Part shown: piece by piece, positions 1 through 9,145 of the stretch
Layout: every line of letters begins with the position of its first letter
How positions within the stretch are numbered: position 1 is the stretch's first letter
Source of the DNA: Phialocephala subalpina
Taxonomy: Eukaryota; Ascomycota; Leotiomycetes; Helotiales; Mollisiaceae
DNA: 19,290 nucleotides
Assembly (NCBI GenBank): GCA_900073065.1
Contig: FJOG01000123.1
Location: 1 to 19,290 of the forward strand
Direction of reading: 5' to 3'
Made by a program: the position numbers and the translations under genes
Notes under the pieces: generated by a model
The model's database searches: none
The model's input: only the letters and a program-made list of their open reading frames with translations
What the model was told of the DNA's origin: nothing

Positions 1-200
1 TTTTTTAATTTCTTTAAATATTTATTTTTCTTTGATTATTAAATAATTATTAAAATAAATTTTATTTATTTATTATATTATATAAAAAATATTATATAAT
101 TATTATTAAAATTTAAAATTAATTTTTATAATTAAAATTATAAAAATTATTTATATATGAGAAAGTTTAATTACTAATTAAAACCAATATCCCTATTATT
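1..200. repeat. AT-rich block at left edge (RIP-degraded repeat or AT isochore)
   Basis: Almost only A and T, with long T and A runs and no open frame of note. The composition changes sharply near 200 into mixed sequence. In filamentous ascomycetes such blocks are usually old transposons destroyed by repeat-induced point mutation. No element can be recognised here, so the RIP origin is inferred from composition alone. Confidence 0.7.
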
Positions 201-480
201 ATATATATATCCCAAAAGAGGCCACGTATCCCTTACGGGTATAACGCGTATCACGTGTATTCGTTGCAAGTCCACAAACTAATTTATAAGTCGCCAGAGA
301 ACTCTAAGATTAACCTTAGGTTATTAGGGCTATTATTGATATAATGTTAGGCAACGTAGCTACTCCTCCGTATATCTGTTTGCAAAAGCTATTAACAAAC
401 TTCATGTGGAGACTAGAGAAAAGTGGTGTTTGGGAGGGAATGATCATGTGACTTTCATACTTTATGAATAGTCTCACTTT
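201..480. other. Transition region upstream of the transposase relic
   Basis: No gene is visible. A 13-bp palindrome (TAACCTTAGGTTA) lies at 311-323. A 12-bp direct repeat (ACTTTATGAATA) occurs at 459-470 and again at 476-487, the second copy running across the ATG of the transposase relic. The region could include the end of the transposon, but I could not identify a terminal inverted repeat or target-site duplication. Confidence 0.35.
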
Positions 481-1235
481 ATGAATACTCGTAACGCGCG
501 CTCCGTACGGCCGGGCCCTGAAATAGTGGGGCAGCTGAGCAAGGGGGAAGGGGATCCTGGTGCCTTGGTCAGTTTTCCTCTGCGTATAGATAGGACGGAG
601 AACGTCAAACCCCCTCTCCGACCTTATGAGCGCACCTGGAATACGAGCGAACTACGAAACCATTTGGCAAAGTATCAGCTGTATCTAGATGCAATGGCCG
701 CGAGAGATACTGAGACTCGGGCTACACAAAAGGCGATACAAATGAAGGAATATGAGGAGAAACCAGAAGCAAGGTTTTTTGGCTTCTGAGTATGGACTGG
801 GGCTACTCGATTCAGTGTCAATATTATCAATAAATTCTTCGCAAAAGCAGTATACACTTCCAACTGCGCGTTCTCTCCGTTCCAAACCGATGATTGGTTA
901 GAGTTTTCCAGGCATTGTCATATATTCCCCCTAAGCGAAAACGACTGGCTTCGTCACTTCTTGATGAGGTCTATTAGGAGGTGAAGGAACGTGTAGAAGA
1001 CACTTGGAAAGGTGCTTCTCAGCTTGGAATCGTAGCCGACGAATCATCTAATATTACTGGCGATCGTATTGGAAATATCTCTGTTATGCACAAAGGCACG
1101 TCTTACTTCTGGAAGAATACTGATTTGGAAGCCGAAGATGCTGATGCTGATACTACTGTCGTTCACATCAAAAGTGAGGCTTTCAAGATTATAAGAACCT
1201 TACATCTTCGTATCATGTACAAAGACTCAATTTGA
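481..1235 (+). pseudogene. hAT-family transposase relic, N-terminal part only
   Basis: Reading frame 1 from the ATG at 481 contains a stretch resembling the end of a BED-type finger (ELRNHLAKYQLYL). It is broken by TGA at 787 but stays in frame through FAKAVYTSNCAF and DDWLEF. The match then moves to another frame near a five-C run at about 927-931. There KRKRLASSLLDEVY, a TAG at 975-977, EVKERVEDTW and DESSNITGDRIGNISVM follow. The LLDEVY-EVKE block and the DESxNIxxxRIxNISV block are typical of fungal hAT transposases, where the Asp belongs to the catalytic core. All downstream parts (the remaining catalytic domain and the C-terminal dimerisation region) are missing. It is a truncated, multiply broken fossil. 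The family call rests on remembered motifs, not a search. Confidence 0.62.
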
Positions 1236-1239
1236 TAGC

Positions 1240-2556
1240 CTATAAATCTCTCATCTCAAACACTGTCGTTCTTACGATGCCCTCCTTCCCTTGCATCTCA
1301 TCCGTTAAAGAACTTCGTTCGATGGGATATGGACTGATCTGATCAGCCGATGCTGCATCGTGAAATCCCCAGACGCTCTGCTCGCTGGAACTGTCAGGGC
1401 GTCCATTGGCACTCCCACCCTCTATATCATTAATTCTGTCGTGCGATCTTTTCATCTTTAGATTCGCAAACCTCTCTCTCCCCTCACTTGTTGAAAGAAT
1501 GACGCCATTTGTAGTTCCTTGGCTTCGCTGTTGGTTGTCGGACGTCCCGAATCCATAACTCGTAGTGTTGGACCTCTGGAGATATAACCTCGTGAAGGTT
1601 CGGCTCACCTCCGGCAGAGCACTGATAATTGTGCCAGCGGCAATTTCGAAATGGCTGAGTACCACTATCAAGTTGGTCGTTTCGGCGGGATGCTTTGCGA
1701 CTAGGATAGCACGGACGATGGACACAATGACGACGATCCCTGCGAGGCCGAATACAATCGAAATAGCAATTCGAACGCGCCTCATCGTAATGAGCGAGAG
1801 CGCCGGGAATGGGACTATGACGAGCATAATATCCGTCCCAATATTAAGTCCAATAGCAGTCCAGAAGGCAGCAATCTTTCTTTTTGTACCACAGGTTCCT
1901 TCCCACAATGTAGATAGCGGGATACACTGAAGCAGTTGTGTAGAGATCGCCGCTAAGAAAGTGATACAGACGAGGTAAAAACAGCATTTCGCAAATCGAG
2001 CGGCCTGATCAAGTTGCTCTGTCAATCGGACAAGGGAGATGCTGATGGAGATTTTGATGGACCATAGCGTGCTGTAGTAAAGCAAAGCACCGGCCTCGAA
2101 CAACTAGCGGGAATGTCAATGCTTCCCAATAGAGAAGGCGCGGCGTTACCAGAGGATACAAAATTTACCTTTATGATGGTTTGGGGGTCTTCTACATCAG
2201 GCAGGCACACTATCTTGATGCCTATCCCGGCCAAGAGAGTCTGCAAGACCTATTCCGTGCGCTCGTCAGCTCTACCCTCCACGGAAGTTCCCACTACAAC
2301 CCACAAGGGACGTGACAATAATGGTGTCCGAAAGACTCCAACTAAACCCATTATCCGAGCGGGATCGTGAATAAAATCGAATGGACGTTATTAAGTATGA
2401 GACGACGATAGTGAGGACGATTATGACCTGGTAACGGTTAGTTTGGCAGATCTTCGCAGAACGCGACACAAGGTACCCCAGGTTGAAAAATTAAAAGGGA
2501 CTGCAAAAGACAAGTAAGCAGGCAACACTTACAACGTAGGACGTGCTGTTCGACAT
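1240..2556 (-). CDS. PTH11-like seven-helix integral membrane protein (fungal rhodopsin-like domain)
   Basis: The gene reads leftward in four exons: 2556-2533, 2427-2305, 2249-2169 and 2103-1240, giving 363 residues. Introns are 2532-2428 (GTAAGT, with CTAAC near the acceptor), 2304-2250 (GTGGGT, GCTGAC, TAG) and 2168-2104 (GTAAAT, TTGAC, TAG). All are phase 0. Seven hydrophobic segments lie at about residues 9-27, 43-62, 78-102, 114-135, 155-178, 186-210 and 217-237. A Cys136/Trp143/Cys147 loop and a WSIKISI helix follow the pattern of the fungal Rhodopsin-domain family that includes PTH11-like receptors. A soluble, serine-rich tail of about 120 residues follows. No CFEM domain is present. 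Such proteins sit in the plasma membrane and are often candidate receptors; the ligand is unknown. The weak GTGGGT donor is the least certain part: without that intron the frame is broken by a stop and a frameshift. Confidence 0.75.
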
Positions 2557-2578
2557 CCTTTCGTGTGACACATTGAGA

Positions 2579-2868
2579 TCAATCTCTTTGCATCTGAAAA
2601 CACTCTTTCTTTCCATCATCGATGGGCTTGGTTATGTTCATAAAGGTTGTCGGTCCTCGACCCCTTTTCTTACCAACCGCGCCACCGAGCTTGACTTGAG
2701 GCGCTGTTGAAGCAATCTGATTTGCGGGGAATGCGGGTGCTTTGATATTTAGAAAGCGGGGAACACCGTGGCGGAAACTGGGTTGGCAGAAGCCTTTACG
2801 CGAGCTTCTTTGGGTAATGTCCGGATGTCGCGGTCCAGGGCCCCGAGCCCCTATCCCTTCTATTAGCT
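2579..2868 (-). other. Unassigned open frame without a clear start, AT-hook-like motif
   Basis: A minus-strand frame stays open for about 96 codons before ending at 2581-2579, just upstream of the PTH11-like gene. It has no ATG near its beginning. Toward the end it encodes KLGGAVGKKRGRGPTTF, in which the basic RGRGP core resembles an AT-hook or the basic patch seen in some transposon proteins. It may be an exon or a transposon scrap. Codon-like behaviour cannot be judged over this length, so I treat it as a lead rather than a gene. The rest of 2557-3217 shows only overlapping short frames without ATG starts or family motifs. Confidence 0.15.
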
Positions 2869-3217
2869 ACAAAGCCGTCTGATCGGAGACTACTTGGTTC
2901 GGGATCCTGCTGGTGGGCCGCCTCATACCCGATCATCGGTCGAAACAACTCAGAAGAGCTTCCCATGTGTTGGCTGGCAACAGCGCTGCACAAGTCCCAC
3001 AACGCGCAGGAGTCGAAGACTCGCTCATGAACCGCCCCAATTTGGCATGTTCGCGGACAAAGTGTGCCACCATCACTCCACGCACCCCCATTGCGCAATC
3101 CTTCGAATGAAAGCAAGCCAAATTCCTCAGGCCTTCGCAATCGTGCACTACCTAAGAAGTCAATAGCAGCCAAGGGCGCGATTTCGAAGTCTGGGCGCGA
3201 GGGGACGAATCGTCTAA

Positions 3218-3700
3218 CTGTCTTTTTGTGGTGGAAACCTACCCATCGCTCATTTGCTCGTCGATGTCCTGACGGGAGCTTCGCAAATGTCGGACAGAGC
3301 TATCAACGCTCGAAGCAGCAAACTTCGGAACTTGTTCGCCAAAGTACTCTCTAGTAAACAGGGCATCACGGATGCGAATACAAGCTTGTTCCTAGAGGCA
3401 ATCTGCGACCAGTCAAATCCGGCTACATGCATTCAAAGACTCATTAGTAGCGGCCATAGATTCCTTGCTCTACAGTCGGTATTACGGATCAACACGTCAT
3501 CCACTTTTCTTAACGGTCCTTTACCGTCTTTTCTTCGATATTTCTAAACGCCCGAGTTAAAGAGTATTTACGGTGGCGATATTCTACGATAAGTTATCTC
3601 GAAAATTGTCGAGCTTCCGTATACTTAGAATGCCTTTATCGAGGCTATCAAATCGAACCAAATCAACGAGGATAATCTCAATAGATTCTCGTCGCTCCTG
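3218..3700 (+). pseudogene. Fragment resembling the N-terminal region of a fungal NFX1-type zinc finger helicase
   Basis: Frame 2 encodes HLLVDVLTGASQMSD, then LRNLFAKVLSSKQGIT, LFLEAICDQSNP and FLNGPLP, and after two stops NAFIEAIKSNQINEDNL. This order matches my memory of the helical region ahead of the helicase domain in fungal NFX1-type zinc finger proteins (ZNFX1-like, linked to RNA surveillance). The helicase motifs and NFX1 fingers themselves are absent. In-frame stops are TAA 3545-3547, TAA 3590-3592 and TAG 3626-3628. Each can be derived by one C-to-T change from a codon that would fit the surrounding sequence (CAA, CAA, TGG). An earlier in-frame TAA at 3215-3217 bounds the readable piece. 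Family identity is moderate; decay is clear. Confidence 0.5.
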
Positions 3701-4504
3701 CCAGAGATTTATCAGGACGTCACCCTGAATGACCTTTGAGCCGCACTCAACGTCTTCTACTTGGGAGCGCCTTTCTACCCTCATCCGACTCTAAACCCAT
3801 ATCTCATCCTCGATGTGCCTCTATGGGTCAAAGCCATCAGAATTCATTGCCGGGACGACGAGGTACTTTACTGGCCAATGAAGTATCGTGCGGTCTGGTA
3901 CCAGTTGGCCGAGCTTGAGGACTGTGGTACTCAAGAACCCAAGAAGTATCGTTCTGGTATCGCACGGCATCTTGGCATGCTTCTAGTGATATCCTCCAGT
4001 CTCTCAAAGTCCAAATGGGCCAAGGTGATTGAGACAGAGATACCAAATGGATGGTCGAACAAAGAAGCGCTCAATCTGGTCCGTGGAGCTAGCCCTAATC
4101 CAAAGCACAAGCTGCTCTGGAACAATCCTCGTGTTATCAATTCTCTCACTGACCGGCCCTTGAAATGCCAATGCCGCCTCGGGACAGTCACCGTGTATCG
4201 AAAGGACCTCAAAGATAGCACTGCACACGAAGTCGAAGCTCTAGCCTCATACTGCAGTAACGTCCTGCGCGGGGTCATGAAGGGTGTCAGCTATGATGAC
4301 GACGAAGCAAGACAAAAGATAGTCCAGGAATACATGAACCCACCAAAGTTTGCCCAGTACTTCAAAAAATTGAAGGCTGATAAAATAGCGTCGGGCGACA
4401 TGTCTTGGATTGATGGGGTACCTTATCCCCTTATTGGCACCAAGTCAACGACAAGCTCTGTGGAAAATGAATGTACCCCAAGCTTAGGCAATCAAAGTGG
4501 GTAA
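3701..4504 (+). pseudogene. Truncated MYND-family paralog: C-terminal half only, zinc finger lost
   Basis: After the NFX1-like piece the same frame continues as YQDVTLNDL, a TGA at 3737-3739, then LNPYLILDVPLWVKAIRIHC and EALNLVRGASP, then EVEALASYCSNVLRGVM and FAQYFKKLKADKIASGDMSW, ending at 4504. These blocks align one for one with residues about 187-420 of the intact paralogs downstream (EYQDITLNDV, NPFVLLKQPQWV, EALNLMLGINP, QIEVLSRYC, YFDEYKAKKLAEGDASW). At the TGA both neighbours have Arg (DVRES, DLRVA), so an ancestral CGA is likely. No MYND finger and no first 186 residues exist here. From 3761 the frame is open for 247 codons, so a short protein is conceivable, but the missing start and the stop argue for a pseudogene. 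Confidence 0.78.
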
Positions 4505-5318
4505 GAATGTCCAAAACATGGAACAACAAAGCTGGGAGTCGTCCAATCTAATTTGGCTCTGAAGATGCACGGCATGGCCGCTGTAAACATTGGAGTGAAG
4601 GCGAGGTAGATTGTTATTGCTTATGATGCATCGATGGATGAAATTCTCCTTAGGTATGGTTGACGCTGTTGAAGTGGAGTGTGTATTTGTAACTCATGCA
4701 ACTGAATCATGCATGACTAGAAACACTTCTCTCCATGCTCGAATATCCCAGCAATGCCTGGATTTTCTCAGCTCATGTTGACAGAAGACGCTGTCTGTCA
4801 TGCAGCATCTCTCATCTTAGATTATCCGCATCAATTATCCCGTCAAGGCTAGGAGATTGAACCGCCGAGTTCAAGGCATCGCTTTTGAGAATCTCCCCAA
4901 TCGTAGAGGACATTGAGAAGCTGCTCACCTTTTTAACACTCTAGGCTTCGAAGCGAGTACGTCCAAGCCTCTTTTGCAAAAAAGATCCACCTTTCTACCC
5001 GCATACGCGTCGAAGATATCCTTCCCTTAACCCCAACTTCGATCTTCTCTCCCCTCTTCTACTTCTTCTTTATTTCGATCACTTCCACAGTTTAAATCCT
5101 GCATATCTCCAAAGAAAGTCCCGACAACGTTGGGACACTGAAATCGCCGTTACACTGCGGATGATTTCTGATCTTCTCAACCCTTTCACCTTCGAAACTC
5201 TGCCCAGGTAGCTCGGTACTTCACCTTACCTGCACTTCCCGACTTCTTTCGATCTTCGTTTCGACTTCCATCATCGTCTCCACCGGTTTCTCAATCGACA
5301 CGCGACAACCTCCACAAT
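4505..5318. promoter_or_regulatory. Intergenic region and presumed promoter/5' leader of the first MYND gene
   Basis: No coding frame is convincing. A palindrome TCATGCATGA lies at 4707-4716. From about 5035 the plus strand becomes rich in C and T (for example around 5046-5090 and 5233-5285), the usual look of a fungal core promoter and 5' leader just ahead of a start codon. The start is in the context CACAATATG. No TATA box is clearly positioned. Confidence 0.4.
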
Positions 5319-6741
5319 ATGTCTTCCCTCAAGTGCGCAATCTGCGACGCAGAGACGAGCTTGATATGCAGCGTCTGCAAGTCTGCGAGCTACTGCTCGA
5401 CCGAATGCCAGAAGAAGGACCTCCCTCTACACAAGCTGCTTTGCGACAAACTGGAGAAATTCAAAGCCACTCATCCTCGACCGAAGCCGACGTTCACGTC
5501 TTCGCACAAGCTTGCCTTACGTTTTCCGGCATCTCGTAAGGAGCCGGAGTTCATCTGGGTTAAGATCAACCTGATAAATGAGCATGGGAAATGGCGTTTG
5601 AACAGCGATATCGCCGAGCACCTGCACGGTAAGGTTGGTCTGGTGGACTTGAGCTGCACCCAATTCGTTCATCCTCACTATGGTATCGATATATCGTATG
5701 ATGATGAAGCCATTGCAGATAGTCAGTGTATAGCCTACTTGCTAGACGGCTGCGAGTCTGTTTTCGATCGCCTCCCAAGGAGTAATTTGGCCTCGATTGC
5801 ATCTGCTTCGTGCGGTTCCTATGTCGTGACCAGATGGGTCAAGACCGCGGCCGACAATAGACCTCTCAAGGAATACCAGGACATTACTCTCAATGACGTG
5901 AGAGAATCTTTCGCCTTCTTCTACAGGGATGTCGACTGCATCGAAATAAAGAAGCCAAATCCATTCGTGCTGCTGAAACAGCCACAATGGGTTAGTAGGG
6001 TTATCATCAGCTGCCGAGGAGAGGAGTTATTCCAAGGGAAGAGAAAATACCGCCAAGTTGCGATTCGACACGAAAAAGAGAAATGGTATGGAATGATATC
6101 AAGTATATCAAAAGATCTCGGATTTCCTTTGGGCCTCGAACCTTATTACGCTGCTTGGCACGAAGAGGCGTGGAGAGACCAAAAGCTTGCAGCCAAACAT
6201 GGGGACCCATTCTCAAATCCAGAGGCGCTTAATTTGATGCTTGGGATCAATCCAATGAAGGGCAGCGAAACCTCGTGGAACAGTGCTGAAATTCGCTTTA
6301 CCATAACGGGTAAGCTGCTAACAATGGTCGCAGTCGGGAGGATTGACCAACAAGACATAACCGAAAAGCAAATCGAGGTTCTATCGAGGTACTGCACAGA
6401 TATTGTACACGTCGCTATGCAAGACAAGGACAACGACTTCGACGAGGACACTAAGAAAGCCATCCTACAGAAATATCTCTGCAAGGATAGGTTTAACGCC
6501 TACTTCGACGAGTACAAGGCCAAGAAGCTCGCAGAAGGGGATGCCTCATGGGCCGATGCCTACCCTCCGAAACCCAGCACTCCGGTAAAGGAAGACGCAA
6601 AGGAAGGTCAGTTTATCTGAGGAAGGAGGCCATTCGCAAATGACTTTGACTAACGGCCTTGCAGAAGATGAACGACTGGCAAAGCGACGAAAGGTGATGC
6701 GAGATATCGAATCGAGACTCGGCGAGAAGCAAAACAAGTGA
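5319..6741 (+). CDS. MYND-type zinc finger protein, family member 1
   Basis: Two exons, 5319-6606 and 6665-6741, give 454 residues. The 58-bp intron starts GTCAGT, has TGACTAAC near 6650 and ends TTGCAG. Without splicing the frame stops four codons later, at 6618-6620. The N-terminus is a complete MYND finger with ligands Cys6, Cys9, Cys17, Cys20, Cys26, Cys30, His38 and Cys42. MYND fingers bind proline-rich partners; no SET domain follows, so methyltransferase activity is not suggested. Residues about 60-420 form a family region of unknown function shared with the neighbours, with blocks PEFIWV, EYQDITLNDV, NPFVLLKQPQWV, EALNLMLGINP and QIEVLSRYC. Exon 2 supplies a basic patch, AKRRKV (435-440), a plausible nuclear localisation signal. 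The same patch is encoded in the paralog without an intron, which supports the splice. The protein's role is unknown. Confidence 0.85.
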
Positions 6742-7388
6742 GCAAGGAGAAAAGGAACTGGAAAAGTTTTGATGAAGGGACAAAGCAGCTGAACGAGAGG
6801 CAAAGTAATTGAAGCTACGATGATCGATGGAGGAAGACAAAGGTGATTGAAGTTTGGGTTTCGAGGGGTTAGCAATACTTGCAAGTCTTACAGTCGTGGG
6901 ACACTTCCCTTTAGCATAGGTCGAGGTAGCTCTAGTGGCTTAATAGTTGAGCATAAGTGAAGCAGCTATCCTTGCCTTGGGACAAGGGCGTCTGCATCTA
7001 ATGAATGACAATCATCTCTCTTGCTTTTATTTGGTGACGTATATCCAGAGAAAAGTGGCTTTGTGACTTGTCAACCTTCCCGAGTGCATGCATGCACACT
7101 CATCGAGTACTTGCCGTGGAAGCAAACATCATATGTGGCTGAAAGTCGAGGTGGTTTGCTCGCTAGCCCGTCCTCTTTAACTTTCTTTAGACTTAGCAAA
7201 AAGCCTTGAAACCACTCACTGGGGAACTTTGTGTGTCGCGTTTAACTTCAATAAACTTCCCGGCTCCTGAGGGTCTTGAGGGTCTTTCAACGCGTTTTCT
7301 CGAATCGATAGCCTCATCTCGAACTGCAAGCCTTTTCTCCATCGACACCTACAAAAGAACGCCAACTCAACAGTCTCATCGCGTTACA
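6742..7388. promoter_or_regulatory. Intergenic region and presumed promoter of the second MYND gene
   Basis: No convincing gene. A perfect 14-bp palindrome, GTGCATGCATGCAC, lies at 7084-7097, about 290 bp before the next start codon. The open frame that runs into the second MYND gene extends back to 7206, but it contains no ATG before 7389, so the upstream codons are taken as 5' leader. The leader is rich in CAACTCAACAG-like sequence near 7363-7376, a plausible transcript start zone. Confidence 0.4.
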
Positions 7389-8810
7389 ATGGCTCCCTCT
7401 GGATGTGCCGTTTGTGGGATAGACACGAATCTGGTCTGCAAAAACTGCAAGTCTGCAGGATATTGCTCTAGCACCTGTCAAGCAAAAGATCTCGCTCTCC
7501 ATCAGCTCCTTTGCGGCAAATTGCAGCCCTTCCTCGAAGCAAATCCAAGACCCGAAAATAACTACACCACTACCCACAAGCTTGCTCTTCTGTTCGATAA
7601 AAACGAGAATTCTCCGGAATTCATCTGGATCGAGACCAAAATTACGATGTCCGATGATGGCACGTACAATTTGACCTGCGACCTCTCGGAGTGGCTTGGA
7701 TACGATGGTGACGCTGACGGTGGTAGTGGTGATGGAGAAGCTTTCATTCATGCTCGACACGACAAGAAGATACAAGTCTGGAAGGCTTCCGGTGCCATTG
7801 CACAGAATCCCGGTATCTTTACATTGACCGAGGGTGGGTGGGATTTTGGGATGGTGGATGACGCATATCCAGACCGCTTGCGAGGAACGATTATTGGCAT
7901 GGGCGTTGAGAGCTTGAAGGACGACACTCGAGTAACCAAGTACCGGGATGTCACTCTCGATGACCTTCGAGTAGCTCTAAGTTGTTTCCTCGAGGACAGC
8001 TACATGTTCGATGTTCACAAGAGCCACGAAGATGGCTATAACCCATACGTCATCCTCGATCAACCAGAATGGTTCAAGGCTGTCAAGATCAACAATCGAG
8101 AGGAGTATTTCAGCAAGACGAATCCGTTCCAAGAGGTTATGCTTAACAGAAATATGCGCCAGTGGCATAGCGACAAATCGGCTATCAGCGAGCTGATGGG
8201 CATTACCCTCCTGGTGCGAAAATTTCCCTTGTATCGAGACACATTCAAGGACCGCATTAATCCCGAAGCTATCAGTTTGCTTTTGAATGTCAACACATCA
8301 GAGGACAATGAGTTCTGGGGTCGCGTTCCTTTTCCCAAGTACGATAGTGGAAAGGATCCAACCTTTCTGGTCTTTCGAAAGGATAAGCAAGAAATCACCA
8401 AGCAACAGGTCGAGGCGTTGTCGAGTTACTGCCAGGTGGTCTTGTGCCAGGTTTTGGAAGAACCAGAGGAGTGGTCATGGGAGAAAGAGGATCAGGAGGC
8501 AGTGCTTGACGTCTATTGCTCCGCTGAGAAGTTTGAAGAGTACTTCGAGACCTTCAAGCTGGAGAAGGTAGCAGAGGGCGACGAGACATGGGTCGATGCG
8601 TCACCTCCTTCGGGGATGAGAGCAGCTGGTATCGCCGAAGAAGACCCGGAACCTGGAGCTAAGAGAAGACGAGTAACATCCCCACCGGCTGATGATGAAG
8701 ACGAGGTCAGTGAAGACGAGAACAGTGAAGATGAGACCAGCGAGGAGAGGCATCGAAGATTTCTTGCGTACGCAAACTGGAAGGTGAATTTGGCCTTGGG
8801 TCGTGGATGA
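7389..8810 (+). CDS. MYND-type zinc finger protein, family member 2
   Basis: A single exon of 473 residues. The start is the only in-frame ATG ahead of the finger, in the context TTACAATGG, and matches the start of the paralog at 5319. Zinc ligands are Cys6, Cys9, Cys17, Cys20, Cys26, Cys30, His38 and Cys42, the same spacing as member 1. The rest parallels member 1: HKLALLF, PEFIWI, YRDVTLDDLRVAL, NPYVILDQPEWF, EAISLLLNV, QQVEALSSYCQVV and YFETFKLEKVAEGDETWVDA. The C-terminal tail differs: a basic KRRRV patch (425-429) is followed by a Ser/Asp/Glu-rich stretch (about 435-453) that could be a casein-kinase-2-type phosphorylation region, then a short basic end. It also carries a Gly/Asp-rich insertion near residue 105. 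Nuclear location is inferred from the tail. The biochemical function is unknown. Confidence 0.88.
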   Translation: MAPSGCAVCGIDTNLVCKNCKSAGYCSSTCQAKDLALHQLLCGKLQPFLEANPRPENNYTTTHKLALLFDKNENSPEFIWIETKITMSDDGTYNLTCDLSEWLGYDGDADGGSGDGEAFIHARHDKKIQVWKASGAIAQNPGIFTLTEGGWDFGMVDDAYPDRLRGTIIGMGVESLKDDTRVTKYRDVTLDDLRVALSCFLEDSYMFDVHKSHEDGYNPYVILDQPEWFKAVKINNREEYFSKTNPFQEVMLNRNMRQWHSDKSAISELMGITLLVRKFPLYRDTFKDRINPEAISLLLNVNTSEDNEFWGRVPFPKYDSGKDPTFLVFRKDKQEITKQQVEALSSYCQVVLCQVLEEPEEWSWEKEDQEAVLDVYCSAEKFEEYFETFKLEKVAEGDETWVDASPPSGMRAAGIAEEDPEPGAKRRRVTSPPADDEDEVSEDENSEDETSEERHRRFLAYANWKVNLALGRG

Positions 8811-8996
8811 AGGGCGAGAACCAAGGTTTCGTGCGTACTGATCGTTAAAGGTCCGATGTGGAACATTCGCCTTGCGTGATCGAGAAACTTTCGATGGAAC
8901 ATCAAAGGCCTTGGCAGTGTGTAATATGCAGCTAGGAAAAGCACGAATGGAGATACTCATTTGGCTACGCGTTTCTTTCGTTCGAGTGATATCTCA
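8811..8996. other. 3' flank of the second MYND gene
   Basis: Downstream of the TGA at 8808-8810 I see no gene and no recognisable terminator; fungal polyadenylation signals are too loose to place by eye. Confidence 0.3.
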
Positions 8997-9145
8997 AAAC
9001 CTATGTTCTGTCCTCCCCCAGACTCCTCCCAAGCCCATTTTTTTGTGTCATCGTCTGTTCAACAGCTTTCCTGCCAATGCTTCTTCTAGAGCATCTGCGT
9101 CGCAACCCGCAACTATGTCGTCTTCCTGCACTTCTCCTTAACAAG
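8997..9145 (-). pseudogene. Decayed copy of the C-terminal end of the neighbouring NADAR gene
   Basis: This segment aligns with 9594-9768, the last part of the NADAR gene, in the same orientation. Shared runs include GACTCCTCCC, CCTGCCA and TTCTCCTT, in the same order, with small gaps and one loss of about two dozen bases. Read on the minus strand it gives ALEEALAGKLLNRR against NALEESMAGKLMSRLR of the gene. It then meets a TGA and needs a frameshift to reach KWAWEESGGG, which is also present in the gene. It is a fossil tail fragment left by a tandem duplication; the rest of the copy cannot be found in 9146-9560. Confidence 0.72.

Noticed and set aside
2501..2508. TTTTGCAG as the first-intron acceptor of the PTH11-like gene
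   Set aside because: Using it puts an in-frame TAA before the first helix; the acceptor ending at 2428 keeps the frame.
2796..3173. 125-codon minus-strand frame and its antisense partners
   Set aside because: It starts at TTG and shows no motifs; several frames overlap here and none stands out.
7206..7388. N-terminal extension of the second MYND protein
   Set aside because: The frame is open but lacks an ATG, and starting at 7389 makes the finger spacing identical to the paralog.
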